This document shows, one piece after another, positions 16,831 to 26,436 of a stretch of DNA of 64,000 nucleotides (its first letter is position 1; each line of letters starts with the position of its first letter). A model generated the notes under the pieces. It saw only the letters and a list, made by a program, of their open reading frames with translations. It was not told the DNA's origin and did no database searches. The translations under genes were made by a program, and so were the position numbers. Location of the stretch: the NCBI RefSeq assembly GCF_029892285.1, contig NZ_JARXVM010000023.1:28098-92097 (forward strand), written 5' to 3'. The stretch is from Rhizobium sp. SG_E_25_P2. GTDB taxonomy: Bacteria > Pseudomonadota > Alphaproteobacteria > Rhizobiales > Rhizobiaceae.

Positions 16831-18901
16831 GGTCGCCGCCGGGTCCAGAGCCGCCGCGCCTGTTGCCATCCTGCGCATTGGCGAACGCGTGGCGCTGATC
16901 GACGGCGCGGCGAGCCTGCCTGCCGTGGTGGAGAAACTTTGCGAGCGAATTGTCGAACTCAATGCGGGCAGCCGAGTTTTTGCCGCTGCGGTTCTGCGGG
17001 CGCCGCTCGAAGACAGTCCCGGACCGGCTATTCGTCTTTGCGCGGAATTTCGGGAGTTCGCCGCGCTGAACGGTCTGAACGGCCGTGACCGGTCCAGCCT
17101 GTTGTCGTCCATCTTCGGCTTTGCCGCGCCGATGCTGCAGCTGGATCAGGACGGGTTTCTCAAGGCGCTTCTGGACGAACTGCTCGCCGGCGCGGACCTT
17201 CGCAAGGCAACGCTTGCCCTCGATGTTTTCGGTAATCACGATCTCGGCGTTATCTCCCTGCCCAAACGGCTCCCTATCGGCGAGGGCGCGATATTTGTGG
17301 CGATCAGCGAGGGTCTGGAGATTCTGCGCCTGGGTCAGCCCGAGCGGCGATTGTCCTCGCCGCAATCCGACAAGCGTATGGCATCGATCCAAAATCGTCG
17401 ATCTTTCACTGCCGGACGATATTTGCTCATAGGAAAAGAAGAGCTCATCGAGGCTACGATTACGACTGCAGATCACGGCGACTTTTCCGCTTTGACGGCG
17501 CCCTGGCCCGATGTCGATCTCGACAAGCTCGCATTGCTTCAAGCCGCGGACGAAACCGTTGCGGGAGAAATCGACGTCTATCGCCGCCAGGAGTCCGGAA
17601 AAGGCTCTGTCGCAGATTGGGGCGCCAGCGTTTCTGTGACGCTTGAGGCCTGCCTGCCCTTGCCGCATGGATTGCTGGTGTCCGGTTGGTGTTTCGATCC
17701 GGAAGAGCAGATCGAGGAGATTGTCGCGATCGATTATACGATCGAAGATCCGGTGCTCTCCGATCAATGGGTCCTGACCCCGGCGTGCGAAGCTGTTTTC
17801 GGAACCGCGCGCGATGTCAGGCGCTTTTCAGTTTTCGCCTCCCGCAGGGAGGATGCGCCGGCGCCTCACGTCGTGACATTGCGTCTCGGGCTCAAAAATG
17901 GCGGCGCGATGTTCGTCGACGCGCCGATATTCGCGCGAGATCTGACCGCGCAGCGCGCCGCAGCCCTAAAGGCGCTGGCGAAACAGGGCAAGAATCTCCT
18001 TTCGCAATTCGAGAAAGTTTACCTGCCGGCCCTCGCGCCTTTGCAGCAAAGCCTGATCGACCGCCAGGAGGTCGAGGATATCCGTCAGTTCGGGCGACGG
18101 TCGTCCAGGCGGATGTCGTTGTTGATCCCGCTCTATCGCGATCTTTCCTTTATCCGATCGCAGTTGATGGCGTTCGCGCGCGACGCGGACCTTGCGGCCT
18201 CGGCGGAAATCGTCTTCATCATCGACGATCCAGCGCTCGCCGATACGGTAGCTATCATGATCGAGGGCGCCGCCTTCGTCTATGATCTCGATCTGAGAGT
18301 GGTGACTCTCAAGCGCAACGGCGGCTATGCGCAGGCCAACAATATTGCGGCCTCCGTGGCGGAGGGCGATGTTCTGGTGTTGATGAATTCCGATGTCGTG
18401 CCCGACAGGCCGGGTTGGCTGGGCCTGCTTGCCGATAAGATGGCGCCTTTACCCCCTTTCTCGGCGATCGGGCCCAAGCTTCTCTACGCCGATGGCGCGA
18501 TCCAGCATGTGGGCATGCGGTTCAAGCGGTTTTCCGATGGCCTCTGGCGTAATTTCCATGACTGGAAGGGATTTGGGCGTCATTTTCCTCCCGCCAATAT
18601 CGAGGCGCAGGTTGATGCTCTCACCGGCGCCTGCCTGATGATCCGCAAGCATGATTTCATCTCCATCGGCGGCTTGTCGACGGATTATATCGGCGGTGAC
18701 TTCGAGGACAGTGATCTCTGTCTGAGGCTGAAGGCGCAAGGCGGACTGATGGTCTGCGCGCCGCAAGCCGAACTGTTCCATTTCGAACGCCAGTCGATTG
18801 GCAGGGAAGACGCCGGCGAGAGGCCGGAAAGCGTCTATAATCGTCTTCTGCACACCCATCGCTGGAACCATATACTCGAAACGTTGGGAAGCGATGCATG
18901 A
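16820..18901 (+). CDS. Large GT2-family glycosyltransferase with uncharacterised N-terminal region
   Basis: 693 residues from GTG 16820, which lies inside the end of hlyD; the ORF opens further upstream at 16733 but that part only shadows hlyD. The C-terminal 270 residues are a GT2 (GT-A) domain: MSLLIPLYRDLSFIRSQL, EIVFIIDD, LKRNGGYAQANNIAA, VLMNSDVVPDRPGWLG (metal site in NSD) and GGDFEDSDLCLRL (catalytic acidic cluster). The first ~400 residues have no family I recognise; SVTLEACLPLPHGLLVSGWC near residue 270 looks like a beta-sandwich start. Stop overlaps the next GT gene as ATGA. Acceptor unknown; position favours modification of a secreted or surface product. Confidence 0.8.
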   Translation: MSSKVAAGSRAAAPVAILRIGERVALIDGAASLPAVVEKLCERIVELNAGSRVFAAAVLRAPLEDSPGPAIRLCAEFREFAALNGLNGRDRSSLLSSIFGFAAPMLQLDQDGFLKALLDELLAGADLRKATLALDVFGNHDLGVISLPKRLPIGEGAIFVAISEGLEILRLGQPERRLSSPQSDKRMASIQNRRSFTAGRYLLIGKEELIEATITTADHGDFSALTAPWPDVDLDKLALLQAADETVAGEIDVYRRQESGKGSVADWGASVSVTLEACLPLPHGLLVSGWCFDPEEQIEEIVAIDYTIEDPVLSDQWVLTPACEAVFGTARDVRRFSVFASRREDAPAPHVVTLRLGLKNGGAMFVDAPIFARDLTAQRAAALKALAKQGKNLLSQFEKVYLPALAPLQQSLIDRQEVEDIRQFGRRSSRRMSLLIPLYRDLSFIRSQLMAFARDADLAASAEIVFIIDDPALADTVAIMIEGAAFVYDLDLRVVTLKRNGGYAQANNIAASVAEGDVLVLMNSDVVPDRPGWLGLLADKMAPLPPFSAIGPKLLYADGAIQHVGMRFKRFSDGLWRNFHDWKGFGRHFPPANIEAQVDALTGACLMIRKHDFISIGGLSTDYIGGDFEDSDLCLRLKAQGGLMVCAPQAELFHFERQSIGREDAGERPESVYNRLLHTHRWNHILETLGSDA

Positions 18902-20178
18902 GCGCTGATACGCTTCGCATTCTGCAAATCGCCCATAACCATCCGCTCTTCCCGGCGGGCGGCACGGAGGCGGTGGCGATGTCGCTGCATCGTCAAGCGC
19001 TCCTGGGGGGGCATGACAGCTGGTTTCTGGGCGCTCTGGATCGGGATCTCACCAGTCCCCATCCGGGCGCGCATATGATGGCGCTCAGCGCAGATCAGCG
19101 CGAAGCGGCGCTGTTCACCGACAGTTTCGACTATTCCATGCTGGCCCAGTCCGACAGCCTGGGGTTTCTCCGTGAGTTCGGCGATTATCTCGCGGCGCTG
19201 CGGCCCGATGTCGTGCACTTTCACCACGTCATCAATTTCGGTCTTGAAGCGCTGTTCGTCGCCCGTCGCCGCCTGCCGGCGGCCCGGATCGTGGTGACGA
19301 TGCATGATTATTATCTGATCTGCGCCAACAATGGCCAGCTTTTCAAGCATCGCGATCAGACACGCTGCGACGGGCCGAGCCTGATCCAGTGCCGGAAATG
19401 CCAGCCGTCGCTGAGCGCTGAACGGCTCAAGCTGCGAGAACTCGATGTCGCTGCGGCGCTGTCGATGTGTGATGCGCTTGTCTCGCCGTCGATGTTTCTC
19501 AAGGCCAAGATGGAAGACGCCTTGCCTGTCGACAGACCGGTGACGTTCATCGAAAACGGCTATCTGGGCGCGGACGCCAGTTGCGGTCCCCGAACAACAG
19601 CAGACGGCGTGACCGTGTTCGGCTATTTCGGAAATGTCTCAGCGATCAAGGGGCTCGATCATCTGCTTCAGGCGCTGGCTGTGCTCAAGGCGTCCGGCAA
19701 GACCGGGTTCCGTCTGCATGTGCATGGATCTCAGCTATACAAGGACGCGGAGTTCCAGGCCCGGCTCGATGCGGCGCTGGCCGAGGTCAAGAGCGAGGTG
19801 CAGTTCTTCGGCGCCTATCGGGCTGAGGATCTGCCGATGCTGATGGCGGATGTCGACTGCGTGGTCTTTCCGTCCGTCTGGTGGGAAAACGCGCCTCTCG
19901 TGGTCTATGAAGCCTTGCATCACGGCAAGGAAATCATCGCCTATCCGCATGGCGGCGCGGCGGAGATTCTGACGCGGCACGAGGCCGGCAAATTGGCTCG
20001 GCGATCCGATGTCGCCTCGCTGGCGGCGGCGTTGCAGGCTTGCATTGAAACCGCAGCCGATCCGCGCCCTGCCGCCATGCGGCGGCTTCCCGGAGCGCAG
20101 GAATTGCTCGACGCGCACCTGGCGCTTTATCGCGGCGCAGCGTCGCCGGAAAACAGGCTTTCCACGGCCGTCCTGTGA
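18898..20178 (+). CDS. GT4-family glycosyltransferase
   Basis: 426 residues of GT-B fold. The N-terminal Rossmann half has ILQIAHNHPLFPAGGTEAVA (Gly-rich donor loop) and PDVVHFHHVINFG. The C-terminal half has GYFGNVSAIKGLDHLLQALA and the nucleotide-sugar region VVFPSVWWENAPLVVYEALH with the E-x7-E pattern. A Cys motif (CDGPSLIQCRKCQPS) near residue 160 is common in this GT4 subgroup. ATGA overlap with the GT2 gene. The 3' end overlaps the convergent GT4 gene by 52 bases. Confidence 0.87.
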   Translation: MSADTLRILQIAHNHPLFPAGGTEAVAMSLHRQALLGGHDSWFLGALDRDLTSPHPGAHMMALSADQREAALFTDSFDYSMLAQSDSLGFLREFGDYLAALRPDVVHFHHVINFGLEALFVARRRLPAARIVVTMHDYYLICANNGQLFKHRDQTRCDGPSLIQCRKCQPSLSAERLKLRELDVAAALSMCDALVSPSMFLKAKMEDALPVDRPVTFIENGYLGADASCGPRTTADGVTVFGYFGNVSAIKGLDHLLQALAVLKASGKTGFRLHVHGSQLYKDAEFQARLDAALAEVKSEVQFFGAYRAEDLPMLMADVDCVVFPSVWWENAPLVVYEALHHGKEIIAYPHGGAAEILTRHEAGKLARRSDVASLAAALQACIETAADPRPAAMRRLPGAQELLDAHLALYRGAASPENRLSTAVL

Positions 20179-21359
20179 AGCCGGAGGGCATGATCCGCTT
20201 CCCAGCGGGTCAGGATGGTGTCGCGGGCGTTCCTGCGCATGCGCGCGATCTCCTCGCCGCCATTGAGAACCTGCGCAATCGCTGCGGCGATCGCCGCTGG
20301 ATCGAAGAAATCAGCCAAAAGTCCGTTTTCGCCATGGGTGATGAATTCCCGCACCGGCGCGGTGTCCGAGCCGATGACGGCGCAGCCGGTCGCCAGCGCC
20401 TCAAGAGACGACCACGACAGCACGAACGGAACCGTCAGGTAGATATGCGCGGCTGACACCTGCAGCACCTTTCGGTAGCTCTCATAGGGCAGGGCGCCGA
20501 CGAAATGCGTGCGCGACATGTCGAGATCGGCTGAGGCCATGACCTGGTTATAGTGGTCTTCGGTGTCGTGGCCGGAGCCGTAATAGACGGTCCGGTCGCC
20601 GACAATGATGGCTTCGACCTCGGCGTCCTGCTTCTGCAGCGTCTGCAGCGCTTCGATGAACGGCTTGAAGCCGCGAAAGGGATCAGCGCCCCGCGCCACA
20701 TAGGTGACAACCCGGTCGCCGAACGAGAAGGTCCTCCCTCCGGGCGTCGTATAGATGGCGTCCGGATCCGGCTTCATCACGTCCATGTCGATGCCGTCGG
20801 GCAGCACCCGGATCGCGGATCGGATTGCCGGCGGGAATTGCGATTTCTGCCATTCCGTCGGCGACATCAACAGATCCGCGCGCATCAGGTCGGCGAGGAT
20901 CGGCATGTTCAGCAGGCTCGTGAAGAAGCGGTTGGCAAATCCACGATCGCCTTCCAGAAATTCCGTGCTGTCAGCGCTGTTGTTGTAGAACCACTCGCAA
21001 TATTTGACATATTTTGCGTCCGGGAAAACATCCTGCACGAAAGCCCCGGTGCCCCAGCCCGTATGGCCGTAGACGAGATCGGGAACCCAGCCGCGGCTCC
21101 GGAGATCGACCGCCAGTTTGACGACGCTCGCCGATTCCCGCACATATTGCTCGGTCTCGTACAAGGAATGGCTCTCGGGCCGATCGACTTCGACCTCCTG
21201 CCCATATTCGATCATGCGAACGCCGTCGACCGGCGGATTGCTGCGCCCATCCTTCAGCCCGCGATGGAGCGCGATCACATCATGGCCCCGCGCCACATAA
21301 TCACGCGCGATGCGGGTGAACTGGCCCGGAAAATAGTGATGGATAAACAGTATTTTCAT
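20127..21359 (-). CDS. GT4-family glycosyltransferase, WbdA/trehalose-synthase-like group
   Basis: 410 residues, GT-B. N-terminus KILFIHHYFPGQFTRIARDY; middle DLLMSPTEWQKSQFP; C-terminal GT4 motif HIYLTVPFVLSWSSLEALAT, followed by GCAVIGSDTAPVREFITHGE. It belongs to the GT4 group whose N-terminal half begins with HHYFPGQ. It is transcribed towards the island and shares 52 bases with the end of the other GT4 gene, so the last 17 or so codons of both are constrained on both strands. Likely builds the same glycan or modification as its neighbours. Confidence 0.85.
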   Translation of the reverse strand: MKILFIHHYFPGQFTRIARDYVARGHDVIALHRGLKDGRSNPPVDGVRMIEYGQEVEVDRPESHSLYETEQYVRESASVVKLAVDLRSRGWVPDLVYGHTGWGTGAFVQDVFPDAKYVKYCEWFYNNSADSTEFLEGDRGFANRFFTSLLNMPILADLMRADLLMSPTEWQKSQFPPAIRSAIRVLPDGIDMDVMKPDPDAIYTTPGGRTFSFGDRVVTYVARGADPFRGFKPFIEALQTLQKQDAEVEAIIVGDRTVYYGSGHDTEDHYNQVMASADLDMSRTHFVGALPYESYRKVLQVSAAHIYLTVPFVLSWSSLEALATGCAVIGSDTAPVREFITHGENGLLADFFDPAAIAAAIAQVLNGGEEIARMRRNARDTILTRWEADHALRLHRTAVESLFSGDAAPR

Positions 21360-21429
21360 GGCGATAGTCCGTATTTCGACGTTTTGGCCGCAGCCATCCC
21401 GACGCTGCCCGCGCTGGCCCTGGCAGGCG

Positions 21430-22005
21430 TCAAAAGATGCCGAATAGACGCTTTCGCTTCTTCTGGCTCTTCTCGACGGTCAGTTTTCGCAGCGTCTCGT
21501 CGATCCGCAAGAAGAACACTTCGGCTGCGTCCAGCCTGCTTTCGATCGCAACCAGCCGATCGGCGATATCGTCAGGCAAGTCGACGGATTGGCCGGGCTG
21601 ATCTTGATGTTCCGCGACCTGCTCCGCAAGCGAGTCGATCTCGCTTTTCAAATGGCGCAAGGCATCGTCGTAGCGTTCTCCGAACGCATGCAGCAGCGTA
21701 TCGATCTTGCGGTCGTCGCTTGAGGCGATCGGCAGGGGCGCTTCTCCGGACCGCACCGATTGCGCGATCACCATCAGTCCGTCCAGCGAACTGATGTGAG
21801 GCGCGAGCGTCACATGGAAAGCGTGATCGCCCTTGCCGATCTCAGCCTCGACGAGATCCACTCGCTCGACATTGGCCACTCCGCTGCCCACCACCTGCTG
21901 GCCAAACATGACCCGGATGACGAGATGTTCGTCGGGATTGTCTTCGTTGAATGCCCAGCCAATCAGCTTGCCGTCAACCAATTCGTCCGCGCGGCCTGTC
22001 AGCAT
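21430..22005 (-). CDS. Uncharacterised protein: small beta-domain plus coiled coil
   Basis: 191 residues. Residues 5-85 follow a pattern seen as an accessory domain of many bacterial glycosyltransferases: a GWAFNEDNP turn, V...V.....V..G.A...R.DL, then a short F.V.L strand. Residues about 100-180 are charged and helical with heptad-like spacing (LLHAFGERYDDALRHLKSEI, ADRLVAIESRLDAAEVFFLR), a probable coiled coil, ending in a basic tail KSQKKRKRLFGIF. No signal peptide. GAAGGAGAC precedes ATG 22005. It is upstream of and co-directional with the minus-strand GT4 gene (70 bases apart), so probably in its operon. Function unknown; scaffold or glycan-binding partner is a guess. Confidence 0.55.
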   Translation of the reverse strand: MLTGRADELVDGKLIGWAFNEDNPDEHLVIRVMFGQQVVGSGVANVERVDLVEAEIGKGDHAFHVTLAPHISSLDGLMVIAQSVRSGEAPLPIASSDDRKIDTLLHAFGERYDDALRHLKSEIDSLAEQVAEHQDQPGQSVDLPDDIADRLVAIESRLDAAEVFFLRIDETLRKLTVEKSQKKRKRLFGIF

Positions 22006-22018
22006 CGCATTGTCTCCT

Positions 22019-22822
22019 TCAGAAAGTCAGTCTTGCGATCACCGGCACATGGTCCGACGGCTTCTCCCAGCCACGCGCGTCGCGCAGGATCTCGATGTCG
22101 GTCAGGTCGGGCGCGAGATCTGCTGACGACCAGACGTGGTCGAGCCGGCGGCCGCGGTCGGAGGCGGCCCAGTCGGCGGCGCGGTAGCTCCACCAGGTGT
22201 AGAGCTTGGCGGGCTCGGGCGCATGCTGGCGCATCAGGTCCACCCAGCCGCCTTTCGCGATGACCTCGAGCAGGCCCTCGGTCTCGACAGGCGTATGGCT
22301 GACGATCTTCAGCATCTGCTTGTGCGACCAGACATCGTGCTCGAGGGGCGCGATGTTGAGGTCGCCAACCAGAATGCTCGACACTCCGGCCTCGGCATCC
22401 GCCCTGAGCGCCTTCATTTCCTCGATATAGTCGAGTTTGTGCGCGAATTTCGGATTCTTGGCCGCATCGGGTTCGTCGCCGCCTGCCGGCACATAAAAGT
22501 TGTGCAGGCGAATGCGCTTGCCCCCGGTCTCGACCAGCGCCGACACATGACGCGCATGGCCGACATTGCCGTGGTCGCGGCAGTCGATCTCCGACAGCGG
22601 CAGTTTGGACAGGATGGCGACGCCGTGATAGCCCTTCTGACCGTTGATCGCCTGATGCTGATATCCGCGCGCGGCGAAAGCCTCGGCGGGGAACAGCTCA
22701 TTGGCGCATTTGGTTTCCTGCAGGCAGAGAATGTCCGGGTTTTTTTCGTCGAGTAATTTTTCAACGATCGGCAGTCTCAGGCGGACGGAATTGATGTTCC
22801 AGGTGGCAAGCGTCAGCGTCAT
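22019..22822 (-). CDS. xthA: Exodeoxyribonuclease III (AP endonuclease)
   Basis: 267 residues, standard ExoIII length. Catalytic motifs in order: ATWNINSVR (Asn7 region), LCLQETKC (metal-binding Glu), LHNFYVPAGGDE, ILVGDLNIAP (Asp/Asn pair), RRLDHVW and KPSDHVPV (Asp-His). It repairs abasic sites and removes 3' blocks. 14 bases upstream of the coiled-coil protein gene on the same strand, so read-through into the island's minus-strand genes is possible. Confidence 0.95.
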   Translation of the reverse strand: MTLTLATWNINSVRLRLPIVEKLLDEKNPDILCLQETKCANELFPAEAFAARGYQHQAINGQKGYHGVAILSKLPLSEIDCRDHGNVGHARHVSALVETGGKRIRLHNFYVPAGGDEPDAAKNPKFAHKLDYIEEMKALRADAEAGVSSILVGDLNIAPLEHDVWSHKQMLKIVSHTPVETEGLLEVIAKGGWVDLMRQHAPEPAKLYTWWSYRAADWAASDRGRRLDHVWSSADLAPDLTDIEILRDARGWEKPSDHVPVIARLTF

Positions 22823-22859
22823 GAAGATTCGTCCGTTTGTTTTGGCCGGACACTAAACG

Positions 22860-22895
22860 AACCGCCCGAAAATCCCAATCGATTTTCAGGCGGTT
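22860..22895 (-). terminator. Stem-loop downstream of lolA
   Basis: AACCGCC-c-GAAAAT (22860-22873) pairs with ATTTTC-a-GGCGGTT (22882-22895), 13 of 14 positions, with an 8-base loop. Only a short T tract follows on the minus strand, so it may act as an mRNA 3' stabiliser as well as terminator. It separates lolA from xthA. Confidence 0.6.
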
Positions 22896-22918
22896 TGTCG
22901 ATGGCGCAGTCGTTGGCC

Positions 22919-23566
22919 TCAGCGCTGCTTGTCGAGAATCTCGGGCGGCATGCGGAACACGCGTTCGTCGAAGGACAGGCCGGTCTGGACATTGAAGATC
23001 ATCACCGACGTATCCTTGCCCTGGTTGTCGGTGATGGTCCACTGACGCAGGTCATAGGTCTTGGGGTCGAACATCATGGTGATGGTCGAATCGGCGAAGA
23101 TGGATCGGTCGCCGAGCTTGATGGTAATGAGGTCAGGCTCTTCCTTGACGTCGCGCACCATCTTGCCGCCCAGGTCGATCTTGGTGTCGAGCAGCAGGGC
23201 GAGCGGCGTTTTCGACAAGGGATAGAGATCCCAGGTCTTTAGCTTGACATTGCCGATGGCGACATTGCGACCGTCGGAAATCACCCGCATCGGCGAGGGA
23301 TTTTCATAGTTGAAGCGGATCTTGCCGGGGCGTTCGAGATAGAACTTGCCGCCGGTCTGCTCGCCGCGCGGGCCGAACTGCACGAACTCGCCCGCCATCG
23401 TCTTCACCGAAGAAAAGTGGTTGGCGATGGTCTGGGCGACCGATTTCGATTGGGCGGCGGCGAAATCGACAGGCGACAAAGCCAGCAAAGCCGAAAAACC
23501 CAGGCCCGCCAGCACGGTGCGGCGGCTTGCAGTCTTTTCAGGCGTTTGAAGCGTCTTGCGCGGCAT
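22919..23566 (-). CDS. lolA: LolA-like outer-membrane lipoprotein carrier
   Basis: 215 residues. The N-terminus has twin arginines before a hydrophobic stretch (SRRTVLAGLGFSALLALSPV) and an A-A-A-Q cleavage region, so export by Tat or Sec is likely. The mature part has the LolA half-barrel: FSSVKTMAGEFVQFGPRGEQ, GKFYLERPGKIRFNYENPSP and DSTITMMFDPKTYDLRQWTI. It ferries lipoproteins through the periplasm to the outer membrane. It follows ftsK on the same strand (78 bases), the common ftsK-lolA-xthA order of alphaproteobacteria. Confidence 0.9.
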   Translation of the reverse strand: MPRKTLQTPEKTASRRTVLAGLGFSALLALSPVDFAAAQSKSVAQTIANHFSSVKTMAGEFVQFGPRGEQTGGKFYLERPGKIRFNYENPSPMRVISDGRNVAIGNVKLKTWDLYPLSKTPLALLLDTKIDLGGKMVRDVKEEPDLITIKLGDRSIFADSTITMMFDPKTYDLRQWTITDNQGKDTSVMIFNVQTGLSFDERVFRMPPEILDKQR

Positions 23567-23644
23567 TCTGGTCTCCTTTTTGGGCTTTTCTCCCTAGAAA
23601 GTGCGGCGCCTTCAAGGCGTTCCGCACAGGCTGAGAAAAAGCGC

Positions 23645-26317
23645 CTAGCGTGCGAGGACGTCGTCCTCGGTGGGAACGAGGATCTCGCGCTTGCCGGCGT
23701 GGTTGGCCGGTCCGACGATGCCCTCTTTTTCCATGCGTTCGATGATCGAGGCGGCCCTGTTATAGCCAATCCCCAGGCGACGCTGGATATAGGATGTCGA
23801 CGCCTTGCCGTCGCGCAGCACCACCGCCACGGCCTGGTCATAGGGATCGTCGGATTCGGCCAGGTTGCCGGTTCCGGCGGGGCCATGTCCGCCCTCGCCA
23901 TCCTCATCCTCGTCTTCGGTGATGGCGTCGAGATATTGCGGCGACCCTTGCGTCTTCAGGAAGGCGACGACATCCTCGACCTCGCCGTCTGAGACGAAGG
24001 GACCGTGAACGCGCTGGATGCGTCCGCCGCCGGCCATATAGAGCATGTCGCCCATGCCGAGCAGCTGTTCGGCGCCTTGTTCGCCGAGAATGGTGCGGCT
24101 GTCGATCTTCGACGTCACCTGGAAGGAGATTCGGGTCGGGAAGTTGGCCTTGATCGTGCCGGTGATGACATCGACCGACGGGCGCTGCGTGGCCATGATC
24201 ACATGGATGCCGGCGGCGCGGGCCATCTGGGCCAGCCGCTGCACGGCGCCTTCGATATCCTTGCCGGCGACCATCATCAGGTCGGCCATTTCGTCGATGA
24301 TGACGACGATATAGGGCAGCGGCTTGAGGTCGAATTCCTCGCTCTCATAGATCGCCTCGCCGGTCTGGCGATCAAAGCCTGTTTGCACGGTGCGGGTGAT
24401 CTGCTCGCCCTTGTCCATCGCCTGGGTCACGCGGGCGTTGAAGCCGTCGATATTGCGGACGCCGATCTTGGACATTTTCTTGTAGCGCTCTTCCATCTCG
24501 CGCACCGTCCATTTCAGCGCCACGACGGCCTTTTTCGGGTCGGTGACGACGGGCGAGAGCAGATGCGGAATGCCGTCATAGACGGACAGTTCGAGCATTT
24601 TCGGATCGATCATGATCAGCCGGCACTGTTCCGGCGTCATCTTGTAGAGCAGCGACAGGATCATGGTGTTGATGGCGACCGACTTGCCCGAGCCGGTGGT
24701 GCCGGCCACCAGGAGATGCGGCATCTTGGCGAGGTCGGCGATCACAGGTTCACCGCCGATCGTCTTGCCCAAGGCCACGCCGAGCTTGGCCTTCGAGCCG
24801 TCGAAATCGCGTGAGGCGAACATTTCGCGCAGATAGACCATTTCGCGGTTGCGATTGGGCAATTCGATGCCGATGGCGTTGCGGCCGGGCACCACCGCTA
24901 CACGGGCGGCGATCGCGCTCATCGAGCGGGCGATGTCGTCTGCGAGGCCAATGACGCGGGAGGATTTGATGCCGGGGGCGGGCTCGAGTTCGTAAAGCGT
25001 CACCACCGGGCCGGGACGGACATGGATGATATTGCCCTTGACGCCGAAATCGTCGAGCACGCCTTCCAGGATGCGGGCATTGTGCTCCAGCGCATCGCTC
25101 GACAGCGTCGCGTCTCGAGCTACGTTCTTGGCTTCGGCGAGCAGTCCGATCGGCGGCAGGTCAAAGCCGTTGTCCGTGCGCGTCGCCAGCTGCGCCGGTC
25201 GCGCCATACGCGGCTGCGGTGGGCGCGCGGCGGTCTGTTGCGGCGGCTGCGGGGGCTGGATCGGCGCCGGCCGGCGGGGTCCGCGCGGCTCGGCCTTCAC
25301 GGCCCAATCGTCGTCGTCGTCGTCGTCCGGCATCAGTCCCATGGGCCGGTGACGGTCGAGCTCCAGCGTCTCGTCGTCATCCTCGTCGTCATAGCCGGCG
25401 TCGAGCGGCGGCGTGGAGATGATCCGGCGCAGGAAGGGACGCTTGTCGTCGTTCAGGTCCGGCTCGACGCGACCGCCTGCCGATTGCAGGCCGAATTCCT
25501 CGTCATTGAGGTCGAAGGGATGTTCGATGTCGCGGCGGGATTGCGGACGTCCCGGCTTGCCGGTCAGTCGGCGCAGCCGCGCCTGCAGCGAAAATATCGC
25601 ATGCGCTGTATAGCCCCTGATATAGGCAAAGGCGCTTTCGCGTTCGTCGTCTTCCTCGATCAGGCTCGGCTGGCGGTCTGAGCGCGCATGCCGGATCGGC
25701 ATTACGGCGCGGGCTTCATCCTCCTCATTCTCCTCGGGCTCTTCGGTGACGATCAGATTGGCGGCGAAGGCGAGCAGGCCGAAGGCGGGGGCTGCGCAGA
25801 TCGTCCCGATCACGGCGGCAAGCGCGCCTTGCGGATAGGCGCCGATAAACAGGCCAGGAAATTTCAGGATCATGTCGCCGAACACGCCGCCAAGCCCGTT
25901 GGGGATCGGCCAGGTCGCAGGCGCCGGAAAGCAGGACAACGACGCCGCCGCCAGCACCGAACCGCCAAACCAGGCCGCGGCCCGCTTGATCAACCGGTAG
26001 ACCGGCACGTTGAGGATCATCATCAGCGCCCAGGCGAACACGGGCAGCAGCGCCATCACCGAGGCCAGGCCGAAGAACTGCATCATCATGTCGGCGAAAT
26101 AGGCGCCGCCCGAGCCGAGCAGATTGGTCGGCGCGCGCGAGGTGGCGTTGGAATAGCTGGGATCCATCACGTCCCAGGTTGACAGCGCCGTCGTGGCGAG
26201 ACCGAGCAGGCCGAGCAGCGCAAAACCCGCCACCGCCTTGATCTGTCGCCAGAGAAAGGCCGTGAGGATAAAGCGCAGAGAGCGGTTTTCATACTCCGCC
26301 GGGATGCTTCTCGCCAT
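23645..26317 (-). CDS. ftsK: DNA translocase FtsK
   Basis: About 890 residues. N-terminal membrane domain with four hydrophobic segments (about 30-190), an acidic and Pro/Gln-rich linker (residues about 200-400, including a DDDDDDDD run), then the RecA-like motor: [17 protein letters not shown] (Walker A), [20 protein letters not shown] (Walker B), [19 protein letters not shown]-terminal gamma winged helix ([20 protein letters not shown]) reads KOPS. It pumps chromosome ends and activates XerCD at the septum. Start is uncertain: ATG 26317 (MARSIP) fits relatives; ATG 26353 adds 12 residues. Confidence 0.93.
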   Translation of the reverse strand: MARSIPAEYENRSLRFILTAFLWRQIKAVAGFALLGLLGLATTALSTWDVMDPSYSNATSRAPTNLLGSGGAYFADMMMQFFGLASVMALLPVFAWALMMILNVPVYRLIKRAAAWFGGSVLAAASLSCFPAPATWPIPNGLGGVFGDMILKFPGLFIGAYPQGALAAVIGTICAAPAFGLLAFAANLIVTEEPEENEEDEARAVMPIRHARSDRQPSLIEEDDERESAFAYIRGYTAHAIFSLQARLRRLTGKPGRPQSRRDIEHPFDLNDEEFGLQSAGGRVEPDLNDDKRPFLRRIISTPPLDAGYDDEDDDETLELDRHRPMGLMPDDDDDDDWAVKAEPRGPRRPAPIQPPQPPQQTAARPPQPRMARPAQLATRTDNGFDLPPIGLLAEAKNVARDATLSSDALEHNARILEGVLDDFGVKGNIIHVRPGPVVTLYELEPAPGIKSSRVIGLADDIARSMSAIAARVAVVPGRNAIGIELPNRNREMVYLREMFASRDFDGSKAKLGVALGKTIGGEPVIADLAKMPHLLVAGTTGSGKSVAINTMILSLLYKMTPEQCRLIMIDPKMLELSVYDGIPHLLSPVVTDPKKAVVALKWTVREMEERYKKMSKIGVRNIDGFNARVTQAMDKGEQITRTVQTGFDRQTGEAIYESEEFDLKPLPYIVVIIDEMADLMMVAGKDIEGAVQRLAQMARAAGIHVIMATQRPSVDVITGTIKANFPTRISFQVTSKIDSRTILGEQGAEQLLGMGDMLYMAGGGRIQRVHGPFVSDGEVEDVVAFLKTQGSPQYLDAITEDEDEDGEGGHGPAGTGNLAESDDPYDQAVAVVLRDGKASTSYIQRRLGIGYNRAASIIERMEKEGIVGPANHAGKREILVPTEDDVLAR

Positions 26318-26436
26318 GGATATCGACTCGCCGGGTTTGCAAATGCCATTCATGGCCGCGCACAGACGCGGCCAGATTGCTCAAACTCTAGCGGCAGAGG
26401 GTTAAATGAGCATTAACCATGGGTGTTTGGCGACTG

